From Calditrichota bacterium (lineage in GTDB: Bacteria > Calditrichota > Calditrichia > RBG-13-44-9 > J042), in the NCBI GenBank assembly GCA_013150955.1, contig JAADJD010000044.1, positions 1 to 35,011 on the forward strand: DNA of 35,011 nt, in the 5' to 3' direction. The position numbers and the translations under genes were made by a program. The first letter of the stretch is position 1. The number at the start of each line of letters is the position of its first letter. This document shows positions 8,687 through 16,995 of the stretch, piece after piece. The notes beneath the pieces are model-generated. The model was not told the DNA's origin. It saw only the letters and a list, made by a program, of their open reading frames with translations, and made no database searches.

Positions 8687-9211
8687 ATGGTGGTGAAAGA
8701 AAAAATTATTCCCATCGGGATTGTTGGCTATTTTCTGTTGATGGTTGCCTTGATCGGGGTGCTGGGGTGGTACTGGCAAAATTTTCAGAAAACCCCCGTG
8801 CAGCCCATCGAGTTTCCCCATAACGTGCATGTGGGCAAGTTGAAGCTGGACTGTCAGTTCTGCCATAAATTTCCCTCCAAGTCCAAGTTTGCCACGGTGC
8901 CATCGGTGAAATTGTGTGTGGATTGCCATAAAACGGCGGCAACCGATCGCCCGGAAGTGAAGAAGCTCCTGAAATACTGGGAAGATCAGGTACCCATCGA
9001 ATGGCTGAAGGTGTATAGTTTTCGGAAGAATGCCAATGTGAATTTCAGCCATAAGCCGCATATTCGGGCGGGGGTGGATTGTTCCACCTGCCATGGACGG
9101 GTGGATCAGATGATCACTGCCCGCAAAACCCGGAACATCAATATGGGATTCTGTGTGTCCTGTCACCGACAGGAACGAGCCCCCACGGATTGTTGGACGT
9201 GTCATAAATGA
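8687..9211 (+). CDS. actA: Alternative Complex III pentaheme cytochrome c, ActA-like
   Basis: This membrane-anchored multiheme cytochrome c receives electrons from the iron-sulfur subunit and passes them outward. One N-terminal helix (about residues 8-28) anchors it. Five CXXCH motifs follow: CQFCH (56), CVDCH (77), CSTCH (132), CVSCH (156) and CWTCH (169), the heme number known for ActA. Conserved extra histidines such as FPHNVHVG and FSHKPH are candidate distal ligands. At 174 aa it is a compact member. The start is uncertain: AGGAG directly abuts the ATG at 8687, whereas a GTG two codons later (8693) has the better 6-base spacing. actB begins 20 bases after the stop. Confidence 0.9.
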   Translation: MVVKEKIIPIGIVGYFLLMVALIGVLGWYWQNFQKTPVQPIEFPHNVHVGKLKLDCQFCHKFPSKSKFATVPSVKLCVDCHKTAATDRPEVKKLLKYWEDQVPIEWLKVYSFRKNANVNFSHKPHIRAGVDCSTCHGRVDQMITARKTRNINMGFCVSCHRQERAPTDCWTCHK

Positions 9212-9231
9212 TAGTTTAGCGGAGGAATTCG

Positions 9232-12048
9232 ATGAAAAGACGTGATTTTTTGAAGATAGTCGGTATCGCTTCCAGTGCCACGTTGCTTTCCTCCTGTGGT
9301 GTGGAAAAGGGAACCGAAAAGTTGATCCCCTTTCTGGTGCCACCGGACGAGGATTACATTCCCGGTGTGGCGCAATATTATAGCTCAACCTGTACGGAGT
9401 GTCCCGCCAATTGTGGGGTGTCGGTCAAGGTGGTGGATTTTAATCCCATCAAGCTGGAAGGTCTGGAAGCCAATCCCATAAATCGGGGCGCGCTGTGTTT
9501 GCGGGGACAGTCTTCCATCGTGCGTCTGTATCATCCTGACCGGATCAAGCAACCGCTCAAACGCGGGGCGAATGGTCAGTTTCAGCCCATTGGCTGGGAT
9601 GAGGCCATTCAGCAGGTGGTTCAGGCACTGAAATCTGCGCGCGGGCAGGGCAAGGCCAATGTGTATTTGTCCGGACGCACCACCGGTTCCTTATCCCGCC
9701 TGCTGGATAATTTTGCCAAAGATGCCGAAGTGGAGCGAGTTCCAGAATACGAGCCTTTTGCCCATGCCAACTTGCGAGAAGCCTATCGGCTGGTGTTTGG
9801 TCGCAAAGAAATTCCTTTTTATCGCATAGAGGATGCAGATTTTCTGCTGACGGTGGGTGTGGATTTGGTGGAAACCTTTGTGAGTCCGGTCAGTTATGCC
9901 AAACAGCTGTCGCGGGCAAAGGATCGGGAAAATTTCCGCTGGTTGCACTTCGAGCCTCATGCCTCGTTGACCGGCTTTCAGGCCGATAAGCGCTTCATCG
10001 TCAAACCGGGCAGCGAAGCGTATCTGGTTGGCTTCTTTTTGAATTATATCCTGACCAATGGTCTGAATAAGAAACGAATTCCTCCTGAAATTACCAATGC
10101 ATTACCCAAAATTGATGCCGGCCAGGCCGCAGAAAAGACCGGCCTGGATGCGGACACCTTAAACAAGCTGGCGGCTCAGCTGGCCGAAGCGCGTGCACCG
10201 ATGGTCATCAGTGGTGGAGTGAGTACGCATCAAAAGAACGGGCTGGAAACAGCGGTACTAACGGCCCTGTTGCAGTGGGCACTGGGATTGACCGATCGGC
10301 TGGTGGATTTTGCCCGTGCAGAAAACTACGATCACGTGGGTAGCGTTGCCGATGTGCAACAGCTGGTTAAACGGCTCAATGCAGACGAAATTGGGGTGCT
10401 CTTCCTGGCCCGAACCAATCCCGTGGCCACGTTACCGGCAGCCATTCCGTTTGCCCAGGCCATGGCCCGTGCCAGTTTTAAAGTCGCGTTAACCGACTTT
10501 CTGGATGAGACTGCCGAACAATGTGATCTGATTTTACCGCTTTCCCACAGCCTGGAAAGCTGGGGCGATGCCGAACCCCGGAAGGGCCTGTTGAATTTAA
10601 TCCAGCCCACGGTGGAACCCATCTTTAATACCCTGTCCGAAGGGGATATCCTGCTGGCCATCGCCGATGGCTACCAGGGACGTCCCAATGTATTCTCCTA
10701 TCAGCAGTGGTTGTTGCGGGAATGGAATCGCACCTACGGCGAGGCGTTTGTGGATGAGTTCCTGAAAAAGGGATTCTACGAAGCCCCTGCCAAGGCTGTG
10801 CGCTTAAGCCTGAATACGCGGGCCCTGACCCGTTTCTTGAAGGACGCGAAACTGGATGTTCGGCCTCAGGGTCACATTCTGTATGCCATTCCCTCGTTGC
10901 GCATGTTCGACGGACGCAGCAAGGTATTGAAACTTACCTCGGAGATTCCGGATCCCCTAACCACCATTTCCTACGGGGAATGGATCACCGTTTCCGACGA
11001 AACGGCCGAACGGTTGAAGCTTAAAGACAAAGATGAAGTGGCCTTTCAGGTCAATGGAAACCAGCTGGCACTGCCGGTAAAAGTTCAGCCGGGATTGAAT
11101 GGGGATGTTTCCACCATTCACTGGGATCAGCTGGAACGGGCCTTTCTGGATGTGGATCAGCGGAGCGGTGAGATTCTGGCTGTGGTTTCTGGTGGCCAGA
11201 TGCAGAAGACCGGTAAGAAGATTGCCATTCCCATTCTTTCTGGATCGATGGAAGAAGCGTACGAGCGGGGCATTTTCCCGGATCACAATGGACACGGCAT
11301 GAAGCATCACGCCGATGTGCGCGAGACCCTGTATCCCCCGCATGAGCATCCGGAATACCGCTGGGCGATGACCATCGATCTGGAAAAGTGTATTGGATGT
11401 TCAGCTTGTGTGGCAGCCTGCTATGTGGAAAATAATGTGGCCATCGTCGGTAAAGAAGAGCATCTGATCGGTCGGGAGATGTCCTGGATCCGCATCGAAC
11501 CGTTCTACGGAAAGGATCGCGATCGCGAGATGAACTTCATGGTCATGTTGTGCCAGCAGTGTTGCAATGCCCCCTGCGAGACGGTGTGCCCCGTGTATGC
11601 CACCATGCACAATCCCGAGGGCTTGAACGCAATGGTTTACAATCGCTGCGTGGGTACCCGATACTGCCACAACAACTGCCCCTACAAGGTGCGTCGGTTC
11701 AACTGGTTCGATCATGAATGGGAAACGCCGCTGGATCGGATGCTCAATCCCGATGTATTTGTGCGGCATAAAGGAATCATGGAAAAATGTACCTTCTGCG
11801 TGCAGCGGATCCGTACCGCACGGGATGTGGCCAAGGATGAGAAACGCAAGATTCGCGACGGTGAAGTGATCCCGGCCTGTTCGCAGACCTGTCCGACAGA
11901 TGCCATCGTATTTGGAAATCTGCTGGATGAACAGGCACGGGTCACCAAGCTGGCCCATTCAGATAGATCGTATCGGGTGTTTGAAGAAATTGGTACCGAA
12001 CCAGCTGTGTATTATTTGCGGAAAAAGGAGATAAAGGATGAAGCATAA
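9232..12048 (+). CDS. actB: Alternative Complex III iron-sulfur subunit, ActB-like
   Basis: This large periplasm-facing subunit combines a molybdopterin-oxidoreductase-like domain (residues about 35-690) with a ferredoxin-like domain (about 700-938). The N-terminus MKRRDFLKIVGIASS is a twin-arginine signal and ends in LLSSCG, a lipobox. The C-terminal domain has cysteine groups CIGCSACVAAC, CQQCCNAPCETVC, CVGTRYCHNNC and CTFC with CSQTC, enough for four clusters in the NrfC/ActB pattern. The first domain also keeps a CX2CX3CX27C motif beginning CTECPANC, which would bind one more cluster. The ActB proteins I know lack it, so this copy looks more ancestral. No molybdenum-ligand residue is evident. 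GGAGG is 7 bases before the ATG; the last codons overlap actC. Confidence 0.92.
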   Translation: MKRRDFLKIVGIASSATLLSSCGVEKGTEKLIPFLVPPDEDYIPGVAQYYSSTCTECPANCGVSVKVVDFNPIKLEGLEANPINRGALCLRGQSSIVRLYHPDRIKQPLKRGANGQFQPIGWDEAIQQVVQALKSARGQGKANVYLSGRTTGSLSRLLDNFAKDAEVERVPEYEPFAHANLREAYRLVFGRKEIPFYRIEDADFLLTVGVDLVETFVSPVSYAKQLSRAKDRENFRWLHFEPHASLTGFQADKRFIVKPGSEAYLVGFFLNYILTNGLNKKRIPPEITNALPKIDAGQAAEKTGLDADTLNKLAAQLAEARAPMVISGGVSTHQKNGLETAVLTALLQWALGLTDRLVDFARAENYDHVGSVADVQQLVKRLNADEIGVLFLARTNPVATLPAAIPFAQAMARASFKVALTDFLDETAEQCDLILPLSHSLESWGDAEPRKGLLNLIQPTVEPIFNTLSEGDILLAIADGYQGRPNVFSYQQWLLREWNRTYGEAFVDEFLKKGFYEAPAKAVRLSLNTRALTRFLKDAKLDVRPQGHILYAIPSLRMFDGRSKVLKLTSEIPDPLTTISYGEWITVSDETAERLKLKDKDEVAFQVNGNQLALPVKVQPGLNGDVSTIHWDQLERAFLDVDQRSGEILAVVSGGQMQKTGKKIAIPILSGSMEEAYERGIFPDHNGHGMKHHADVRETLYPPHEHPEYRWAMTIDLEKCIGCSACVAACYVENNVAIVGKEEHLIGREMSWIRIEPFYGKDRDREMNFMVMLCQQCCNAPCETVCPVYATMHNPEGLNAMVYNRCVGTRYCHNNCPYKVRRFNWFDHEWETPLDRMLNPDVFVRHKGIMEKCTFCVQRIRTARDVAKDEKRKIRDGEVIPACSQTCPTDAIVFGNLLDEQARVTKLAHSDRSYRVFEEIGTEPAVYYLRKKEIKDEA

Positions 12049-13378
12049 AGAGGTTGATACCGCCAAACCCATGACGCCACGAGAGAAGATCGATTATCAG
12101 AACGAGATCGAAGAGCGTGTACTCAGCGCCATGCGCAAGCCGACCCCCCTGTACTGGATCGGTCTGGGGATCAGCCTGTTGATGGTTCTGATTGGAGCCA
12201 TCTCCTGGGCGCACCAGATCCGCACCGGAATGGGGGTCGCTGGCATTACCAATCCGGTGGGCTGGGGGGTCTACATTACCGACTTTGTGTTCTGGGTGGG
12301 AATTGCCCACTCCGGCACCCTGATTTCCGCCATTTTGTTTTTATTTCGGGCCAAGTTCCGAAGCCGCTTCAACCGCTCGGCGGAAGCCATGACCGTATTC
12401 GCCGTGTTAACGGCCGGATTGTTCCCCCTCATCCACCTGGGACGGGTCTGGTTCGCTTACTGGCTGTTTCCTTATCCCAACCAGCGTCTGCTGTGGGTCA
12501 ATTTCCGTTCCCCGCTAATCTGGGACGTCTTTGCCGTAAGCACCTACCTGACCGTGAGCGCCATCTTCTTTTACGTGGGGATGATCCCCGATCTGGCCAT
12601 CGTGCGTCGGTTTAAAAAAGGGTTTGCCAAGCGCATCTACAGCATCCTTTCGCTGGGCTGGACGGGTACCTTTAAGGAATGGCAACATTACAATCAGTTA
12701 TACAAATACCTGGCCGCTCTGGCCACACCGCTGGTAATTTCGGTACACTCGGTGGTGTCCTGGGACTTTGCCATGAGTGTGATCCCCGGATGGCATACCA
12801 CCATCTTTGCGCCCTACTTTGTGGCCGGGGCAATCTTTTCCGGTTGTGCCATGGTGATTACCCTGGTGGTTCCCATGCGCAAGATGTTTAAACTGGAGAA
12901 GATCATCACCATCGACGATTTTGACAAGCTGGCCCAAATCCTTTTGTTTACCTCGTTGATCGTGGGCTATGCCTACATTGTGGAATACACCATCGCTTTC
13001 TGGAGCGGCAATGTATTCGAGGAATCTCAATTTATTTACCGGGTGGTGGGGGAGTACAAATGGTTCTATTATCTGATGTTTTTCTGTAACGTGATTCTGC
13101 CGTTAACCCTCTTTTCCAGCAAACTTCGGCGGAATATCAAGTACCTGTTTGTCGTGTCCATCTTCGTGAACATCGGTATGTGGTTCGAGCGATTTAACAT
13201 CATTGTCATGTCGCTGGCCCACGATTTTGATCCATACGCCTGGGGCTTTTACATGCCCAGTCTGGTCGAATTTGGTATTACTCTGGGAAGTTTTGGCTGG
13301 TTCTTTACCTGGTTCCTGATTTTCGCCAAAACACTGCCCATCGTTTCCATTACCGAGCTAAAGGAGGAAGTGGCATGA
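12038..13378 (+). CDS. actC: Alternative Complex III membrane subunit, NrfD family (ActC-like)
   Basis: This is an integral membrane quinol-oxidising subunit of the NrfD/PsrC family. It has 446 aa with about ten hydrophobic helices after a charged N-terminal tail. Recognisable stretches are GVYITDFVFWVGIAHSGTLISAILFL, MTVFAVLTAGLFPLIHLGR, and HSVVSWDFAMSVIPGWHTTIFAPYFV (quoted in parts from roughly residues 70-260), typical of ActC. It should carry no heme and form a quinol site near the iron-sulfur subunit. The ATG lies inside the end of actB (11-base overlap), preceded by AAGGAGATAAAGG. The stop overlaps actD as ATGA, so the operon is translationally coupled. Confidence 0.93.
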   Translation: MKHKEVDTAKPMTPREKIDYQNEIEERVLSAMRKPTPLYWIGLGISLLMVLIGAISWAHQIRTGMGVAGITNPVGWGVYITDFVFWVGIAHSGTLISAILFLFRAKFRSRFNRSAEAMTVFAVLTAGLFPLIHLGRVWFAYWLFPYPNQRLLWVNFRSPLIWDVFAVSTYLTVSAIFFYVGMIPDLAIVRRFKKGFAKRIYSILSLGWTGTFKEWQHYNQLYKYLAALATPLVISVHSVVSWDFAMSVIPGWHTTIFAPYFVAGAIFSGCAMVITLVVPMRKMFKLEKIITIDDFDKLAQILLFTSLIVGYAYIVEYTIAFWSGNVFEESQFIYRVVGEYKWFYYLMFFCNVILPLTLFSSKLRRNIKYLFVVSIFVNIGMWFERFNIIVMSLAHDFDPYAWGFYMPSLVEFGITLGSFGWFFTWFLIFAKTLPIVSITELKEEVA

Positions 13379-13815
13379 AGGAAGAATATAAATTTGAAGA
13401 TCGGGAAGAGTTTCTCAAGAAGCTGGAAGAAGTTCTGGCCAGCGGAATTTCTCCCAGAAAGGTGAATGCCATCTTCCCGCATCCCGATCACGAAGTGGAA
13501 GAAATCTTTGAGAAATACGTGCCCAAGAGTAAGCTGAAATTTTTTACCTTGTTGGGGGGATTATCGGGAACCATCAGCGGGTTTGCGTTGACCATTTTGA
13601 CCGTACTCCACTGGCCATTGATTACTGGTGGAAAACCGTTGATTTCCATCCCGGCTTTCATTGTCATTGCCTTCGAAATGACCATTTTGTTTGGGGCATT
13701 GGCCTCTGTCACCGGTTTTGTATTGCTGTCCCGGATTCCAAACTTCAAGCGCATTCTATATCCGGAAGATTATGGAAACGAGTATGTGTTACAAATTGAG
13801 AGAGAGGATCAGTAA
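13375..13815 (+). CDS. actD: Alternative Complex III subunit ActD (DUF3341)
   Basis: This is a small membrane subunit of the complex. The 146-aa product has a soluble N-terminal part (about 1-55) and two hydrophobic helices, near residues 57-80 and 95-122. The loop between them, HWPLITGGKPLISIPAFIV, holds the W-P-x-x-x-G-G-K-P core of DUF3341. It is shorter than many ActD proteins because the N-terminal region is reduced. Its start overlaps the actC stop and its stop overlaps the actF start, a compact arrangement that supports assembly as one complex. Confidence 0.9.
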   Translation: MKEEYKFEDREEFLKKLEEVLASGISPRKVNAIFPHPDHEVEEIFEKYVPKSKLKFFTLLGGLSGTISGFALTILTVLHWPLITGGKPLISIPAFIVIAFEMTILFGALASVTGFVLLSRIPNFKRILYPEDYGNEYVLQIEREDQ

Positions 13816-14858
13816 TGAGGGAAACAAATAGCAAGTTGTTGCAATTTACCATTGTGTTTCTGGTTGCCAGTGCACTGGTGTATTTGATTGAATATTTTAT
13901 CCCTTCCGGAAAAGGCGGCTCCTTATTGTTTAATCTTTTGTTCTGGGTGTCCATTGTCGAGGGGGCCATTGCGGTGGTTGCCGCAGCCGAAGTGACCAAT
14001 GGAAAATGGATTGCTCCCTATAGACGCGATTTGCTGGGCGTTTATCCCCTGTTGTTGCTGATTACGTTCTTGTTTGTAGCCTTCATTCCCCGAATTGAGT
14101 ATTATCCCTGGGTGCACGAACCGGGCATCTGGTTGAATAAAAATTTATTTATCATTCGCTGCATTCTCTTTTTGCTGGCGGCCTTTTATTCGGCCCATCT
14201 GTTTGCGCGGGAGACCCTGCGTGGTGGACCAAAAAAACGATTTTATGCGGTAATTTACCTGTTCGTGTACGTGATTTCGCAAACGTCTGTGGCATTCGAC
14301 TGGGTCATGTCCCTGAACTATCCCTGGTACAGCACCCTGTTTGGTGGATACTTTTTCATCGAAGCGTTTTATACAGGATTGGCACTGGGGGGCATTCTGA
14401 CTTACGTGTATTACCAGCGTTATCAGCAGATCGAAGGATTCCCCAAGGCACAGATGGATATGGCCACGCTGTTATTTGCCTTTAGCGTGTTCTGGGGTTC
14501 GCAGTTTTACACCCAGTATCTGGTGATCTGGTATGGTAATTTGCCAGAGGAAGTTTCATTGATCGTGCATCGCATTTCCCACTCGCCCACCCGCGAATTT
14601 TCCTATTTGATTATTGTTCTGCTATTTGTGGTGCCCTTTTTGACGCTGATCTCTCGCAAGCTGAAAGCCAATCCGCGATTTCTATTGTTTATCTCGCTGG
14701 TGGTTTGGTTGGGGATTGCCATTGAGCGATTGGTGTTGATTGGCCCGGTGCTGACGGTGCATCCCATTCCGCTGATCATTGAGTTCGTGCTGGTGGGCGG
14801 ATTGTTCTTGTGGGTGTTCCGGCAGCGGGATCAATTTCTGGTTACGGCAGAAGCTTAA
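13815..14858 (+). CDS. actF: Alternative Complex III membrane subunit ActF
   Basis: This is the second NrfD-like integral membrane subunit, paired with ActC in the membrane core and proposed to take part in proton movement. It has 347 aa and about ten hydrophobic helices. The signature VISQTSVAFDWVMSLNYPW with YSTLFGGYFFIEAF near residue 155-190 is diagnostic of ActF. The ATG overlaps the actD stop by one base (TAATG). It is the last gene of the operon and a strong hairpin terminator follows 56 bases after the stop. No cytochrome oxidase gene follows, unlike many such loci. Confidence 0.9.
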   Translation: MRETNSKLLQFTIVFLVASALVYLIEYFIPSGKGGSLLFNLLFWVSIVEGAIAVVAAAEVTNGKWIAPYRRDLLGVYPLLLLITFLFVAFIPRIEYYPWVHEPGIWLNKNLFIIRCILFLLAAFYSAHLFARETLRGGPKKRFYAVIYLFVYVISQTSVAFDWVMSLNYPWYSTLFGGYFFIEAFYTGLALGGILTYVYYQRYQQIEGFPKAQMDMATLLFAFSVFWGSQFYTQYLVIWYGNLPEEVSLIVHRISHSPTREFSYLIIVLLFVVPFLTLISRKLKANPRFLLFISLVVWLGIAIERLVLIGPVLTVHPIPLIIEFVLVGGLFLWVFRQRDQFLVTAEA

Positions 14859-14914
14859 ATGTTGCGTGATCTGGATTTTTGACAGATTTGATTTTAATAG
14901 GAAGAATGGATTAT

Positions 14915-14941
14915 CCCCGGAAATTTTCCGGGGATTTTTTG
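14915..14941 (+). terminator. Terminator of the Alternative Complex III operon
   Basis: An 8-bp perfect stem (CCCCGGAA/TTCCGGGG) with a 3-base loop at 14915-14933 is followed by ATTTTTTG. This is a textbook intrinsic terminator 56 bases after actF. Confidence 0.9.
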
Positions 14942-14976
14942 TGTCCCATCAGGGCGGCGGTTGTTAATCGGTTTAA

Positions 14977-15135
14977 CCCAAATAATGCATTAAACCGCGA
15001 ATCACGCCAATGAAACCTAACCATATCCACAAAATCGCGAATACACCCCGAAATAAATTTTCATTTAGATCTGATCTAAAGTATTTGATTATTTGTGTTC
15101 ATTCGTGTAATTCGTGATCTAATGCGTGATCTGGG
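14977..15135 (-). mobile_element. Element E copy 3
   Basis: A 159-bp copy starts CCCAAATAATGCATTAAACC and ends GCGTGATCTGGG. Flanks are TTTAA and ATAAA (3/5), so the direct repeat has decayed or was never perfect. It lies between the actF terminator and the CBS gene; about 165 bases remain between it and the CBS start. Core orientation is minus. Confidence 0.8.
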
Positions 15136-15302
15136 ATAAAATCTGTCCGAGACGATCAAACCGTATACCCATCTCATTTAAGAAAAAATGCCTCACCGCC
15201 CGCTTATGACTTGCGGTTTTCATGGATTTTTTTCATATTAAATAAAGAACAGACAAATACGGCGGGGAATTCGTCAATTCAATTATTAACAGGAGGGCTT
15301 AT

Positions 15303-15743
15303 ATGAAAGTATACGATATTTTAAAGTCCAAAGGCAGCCACGTACACACCATTCATCAGGATTTAACGGTGTACGATGCGGTGTGTCAGCTGGTGGAACA
15401 CAATATTGGGGCTCTGGTGGTGACAGATGACCAGAGCAACGTGGTGGGGATTATTTCCGAACGCGATATTTTGCGTACCGCGCATAAGAATCTGGAACAA
15501 TTAAAGCAAATACCCATCCGGGATGTTATGACACGAGACCTGATTGTCGGTACCCCGGAGGATGATATTGAATATGTGGAGAAGGTTATGACGGTGAACC
15601 GCATCCGCCATTACCCGATCTTCCACGATGGCAAGTTGGCCGGAATCATCTCCATTGGTGATGTGGTGAAACATAAGCTCACCGATCTCACCGTGGAAAA
15701 CCGCCACCTGCGAAATTACATTGTGGGCAAATATCCAGCCTGA
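15303..15743 (+). CDS. Two-CBS-domain protein
   Basis: This 146-aa cytoplasmic protein consists of two CBS domains (about residues 8-60 and 73-132) and nothing else. Such Bateman modules bind adenine nucleotides and usually sense energy state or regulate partners. Visible marks are YDAVCQLVEHNIGALVVTDD with IISERDILR in the first repeat, and VMTRDLIVGTPEDDIEYVEKVM with IISIGDVVKHKL in the second. AGGAGGG lies 7 bases before the ATG. It is monocistronic, with a terminator at 15795-15827. No fused catalytic domain exists and no neighbour points to its target. Confidence 0.9.
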   Translation: MKVYDILKSKGSHVHTIHQDLTVYDAVCQLVEHNIGALVVTDDQSNVVGIISERDILRTAHKNLEQLKQIPIRDVMTRDLIVGTPEDDIEYVEKVMTVNRIRHYPIFHDGKLAGIISIGDVVKHKLTDLTVENRHLRNYIVGKYPA

Positions 15744-15794
15744 GTGATGGGCATGGACACCTGAAAAAACCGGGGGGTTCCTTCCAGAGAAAAT

Positions 15795-15827
15795 GCCTGC
15801 AGCCATTTCGGTTGCGGGCATTTTTTT
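15795..15827 (+). terminator. Terminator of the CBS gene
   Basis: A 10-bp stem allowing two G-T pairs (GCCTGCAGCC/GGTTGCGGGC) has a 5-base loop at 15805-15809 and is followed by a run of seven T. Confidence 0.85.
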
Positions 15828-15939
15828 AATACCCGAATTTTACCATAGAAGAAGCGAGACCATGGCGAATTATTGAAAGAACGGATGGTTTGTTTGGAAA
15901 CGGCTTCACCCAGATGGAGATCTTACGAGCTGGATTTAT

Positions 15940-16104
15940 CCCAAATAATGCGTTAAACCATGAATCACGTGAATAAATTCGAATCATATCAACAAAATAA
16001 CGAATGTATCCGGGAAAACATTTTCATCCAGATAGAATCAAATGCATTCTTTTATTTTTATTGGTGTTCATTCGTGTAATTCGTAGGCTAATGCATAATA
16101 TGGG
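15940..16104 (-). mobile_element. Element E copy 4, inserted in an R2 repeat
   Basis: A 165-bp copy (CCCAAATAATGCGTTAAACC to GCATAATATGGG) is flanked by perfect TTTAT direct repeats at 15935-15939 and 16105-16109. The sequence outside reads GGATTTAT and then TTTATTTCTTTCCG. With one TTTAT removed this becomes GATTTATTTCTTTCCG, exactly the uninterrupted text of R2 copies at about 16523 and 18824. Core orientation is minus. Confidence 0.9.
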
Positions 16105-16484
16105 TTTATTTCTTTCCGAAACATTCCGCAGGCATAAAGCCTGCGGCTACCGGGTCTGTACTATTCCGCTGTCAGGGTAGGCACAGGCTTTATGCCTGCG
16201 CTTGCTGATATTACCTAACTTTCCAGATTCAGTAGGGACTTCGAGCACGCTGGCGCTGGCACCCGCTAAGAAGGCGGGGATACAATACGCTCGCAACGGC
16301 CCTTGAGTGCCAGGCTGCAAAAAGCCCCCTTTCTTTGGCAAAGGAGAGGGGGTTGGAAGTAAATTTACTTTGCGAATAAACCGCAGAAGCGGTTGGACAT
16401 TTATGAGCTCGCTGTCGCTCACACCGACTCTGGAGAGTCGGGCTACAATGCGCTTTGCACCCGCTTAGAGAGCGGGGGTACAGG
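16105..16484 (+). repeat. R2 hairpin-string repeat, copy a
   Basis: This copy opens TTTATTTCTTTCCGAAACATT and then carries a series of short hairpins. They include CCGCAGGC/GCCTGCGG followed by GGCTACC, then GCACAGGC/GCCTGCGC, then CCGACTC/GAGTCGG followed by GGCTACAA at 16424-16447. Between them are decayed text blocks shared with the other copies, such as GATTCAGTAGGGACTTC. There is no credible coding frame. Confidence 0.75.
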
Positions 16485-16830
16485 TAACATGACTCTCTGT
16501 GTGGTTCTCCCCGCTTTGCGGTGATTTATTTCTTTCCGAAACATTCCGCAGGCACAAAGCCTGCGGCTACCGGATTTGAGCCGTTCTTTTTTCGGGGTAG
16601 GCGTATGCCCTACGCCTGCGCTTGCTAATATTACCTAACTTTCCAGATTCAGTAGGGACTTCGGGCTCGCTGGTGCTCGCACCGACTCTGGAGAGTCGGG
16701 CTACAATGTGCTTGCACCCGTTCAGAGGGCGGGGGTACCAATAGCTCCCTCCTTTTGGTAAAAGAAGGAAGGGTGCAGTGCGAGTAAGCTGCTGAAAAGT
16801 TGGTGAAAATTGGTGGTGAAGGGGAGGCGT
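16485..16830 (+). repeat. R2 hairpin-string repeat, copy b
   Basis: This second direct copy includes a CCGCTTTGCGG hairpin, then GATTTATTTCTTTCCG (the empty site for element E copy 4). It continues with CCGCAGGC/GCCTGCGG, AGGCGTA/TACGCCT, and CCGACTC/GAGTCGG with GGCTACAA. It closes with a pyrimidine-rich CTCCCTCCTTTTGG block. Relative to copy a the second stem has changed sequence on both sides but still pairs. Confidence 0.75.
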
Positions 16831-16995
16831 TTCTATTCGCCGCCAGTTTTGGAGTACACGGCTACATGGTTTTGACTTTTTTATTGGTTTTCCAGGGCAG
16901 GTGATTTCAGAAAGGCGTTGGGGGATGTTCCTCCGGAGATATCCGGTATAATCCCAATTCGAAGCTCGGTTAGATCTTAGCATTTAAAGATTGGT

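Noticed and set aside
14859-15302. Cytochrome c oxidase genes expected after actF
   Set aside because: The operon ends in a strong terminator and the following DNA is element E and a CBS gene; no oxidase subunit is in the window.
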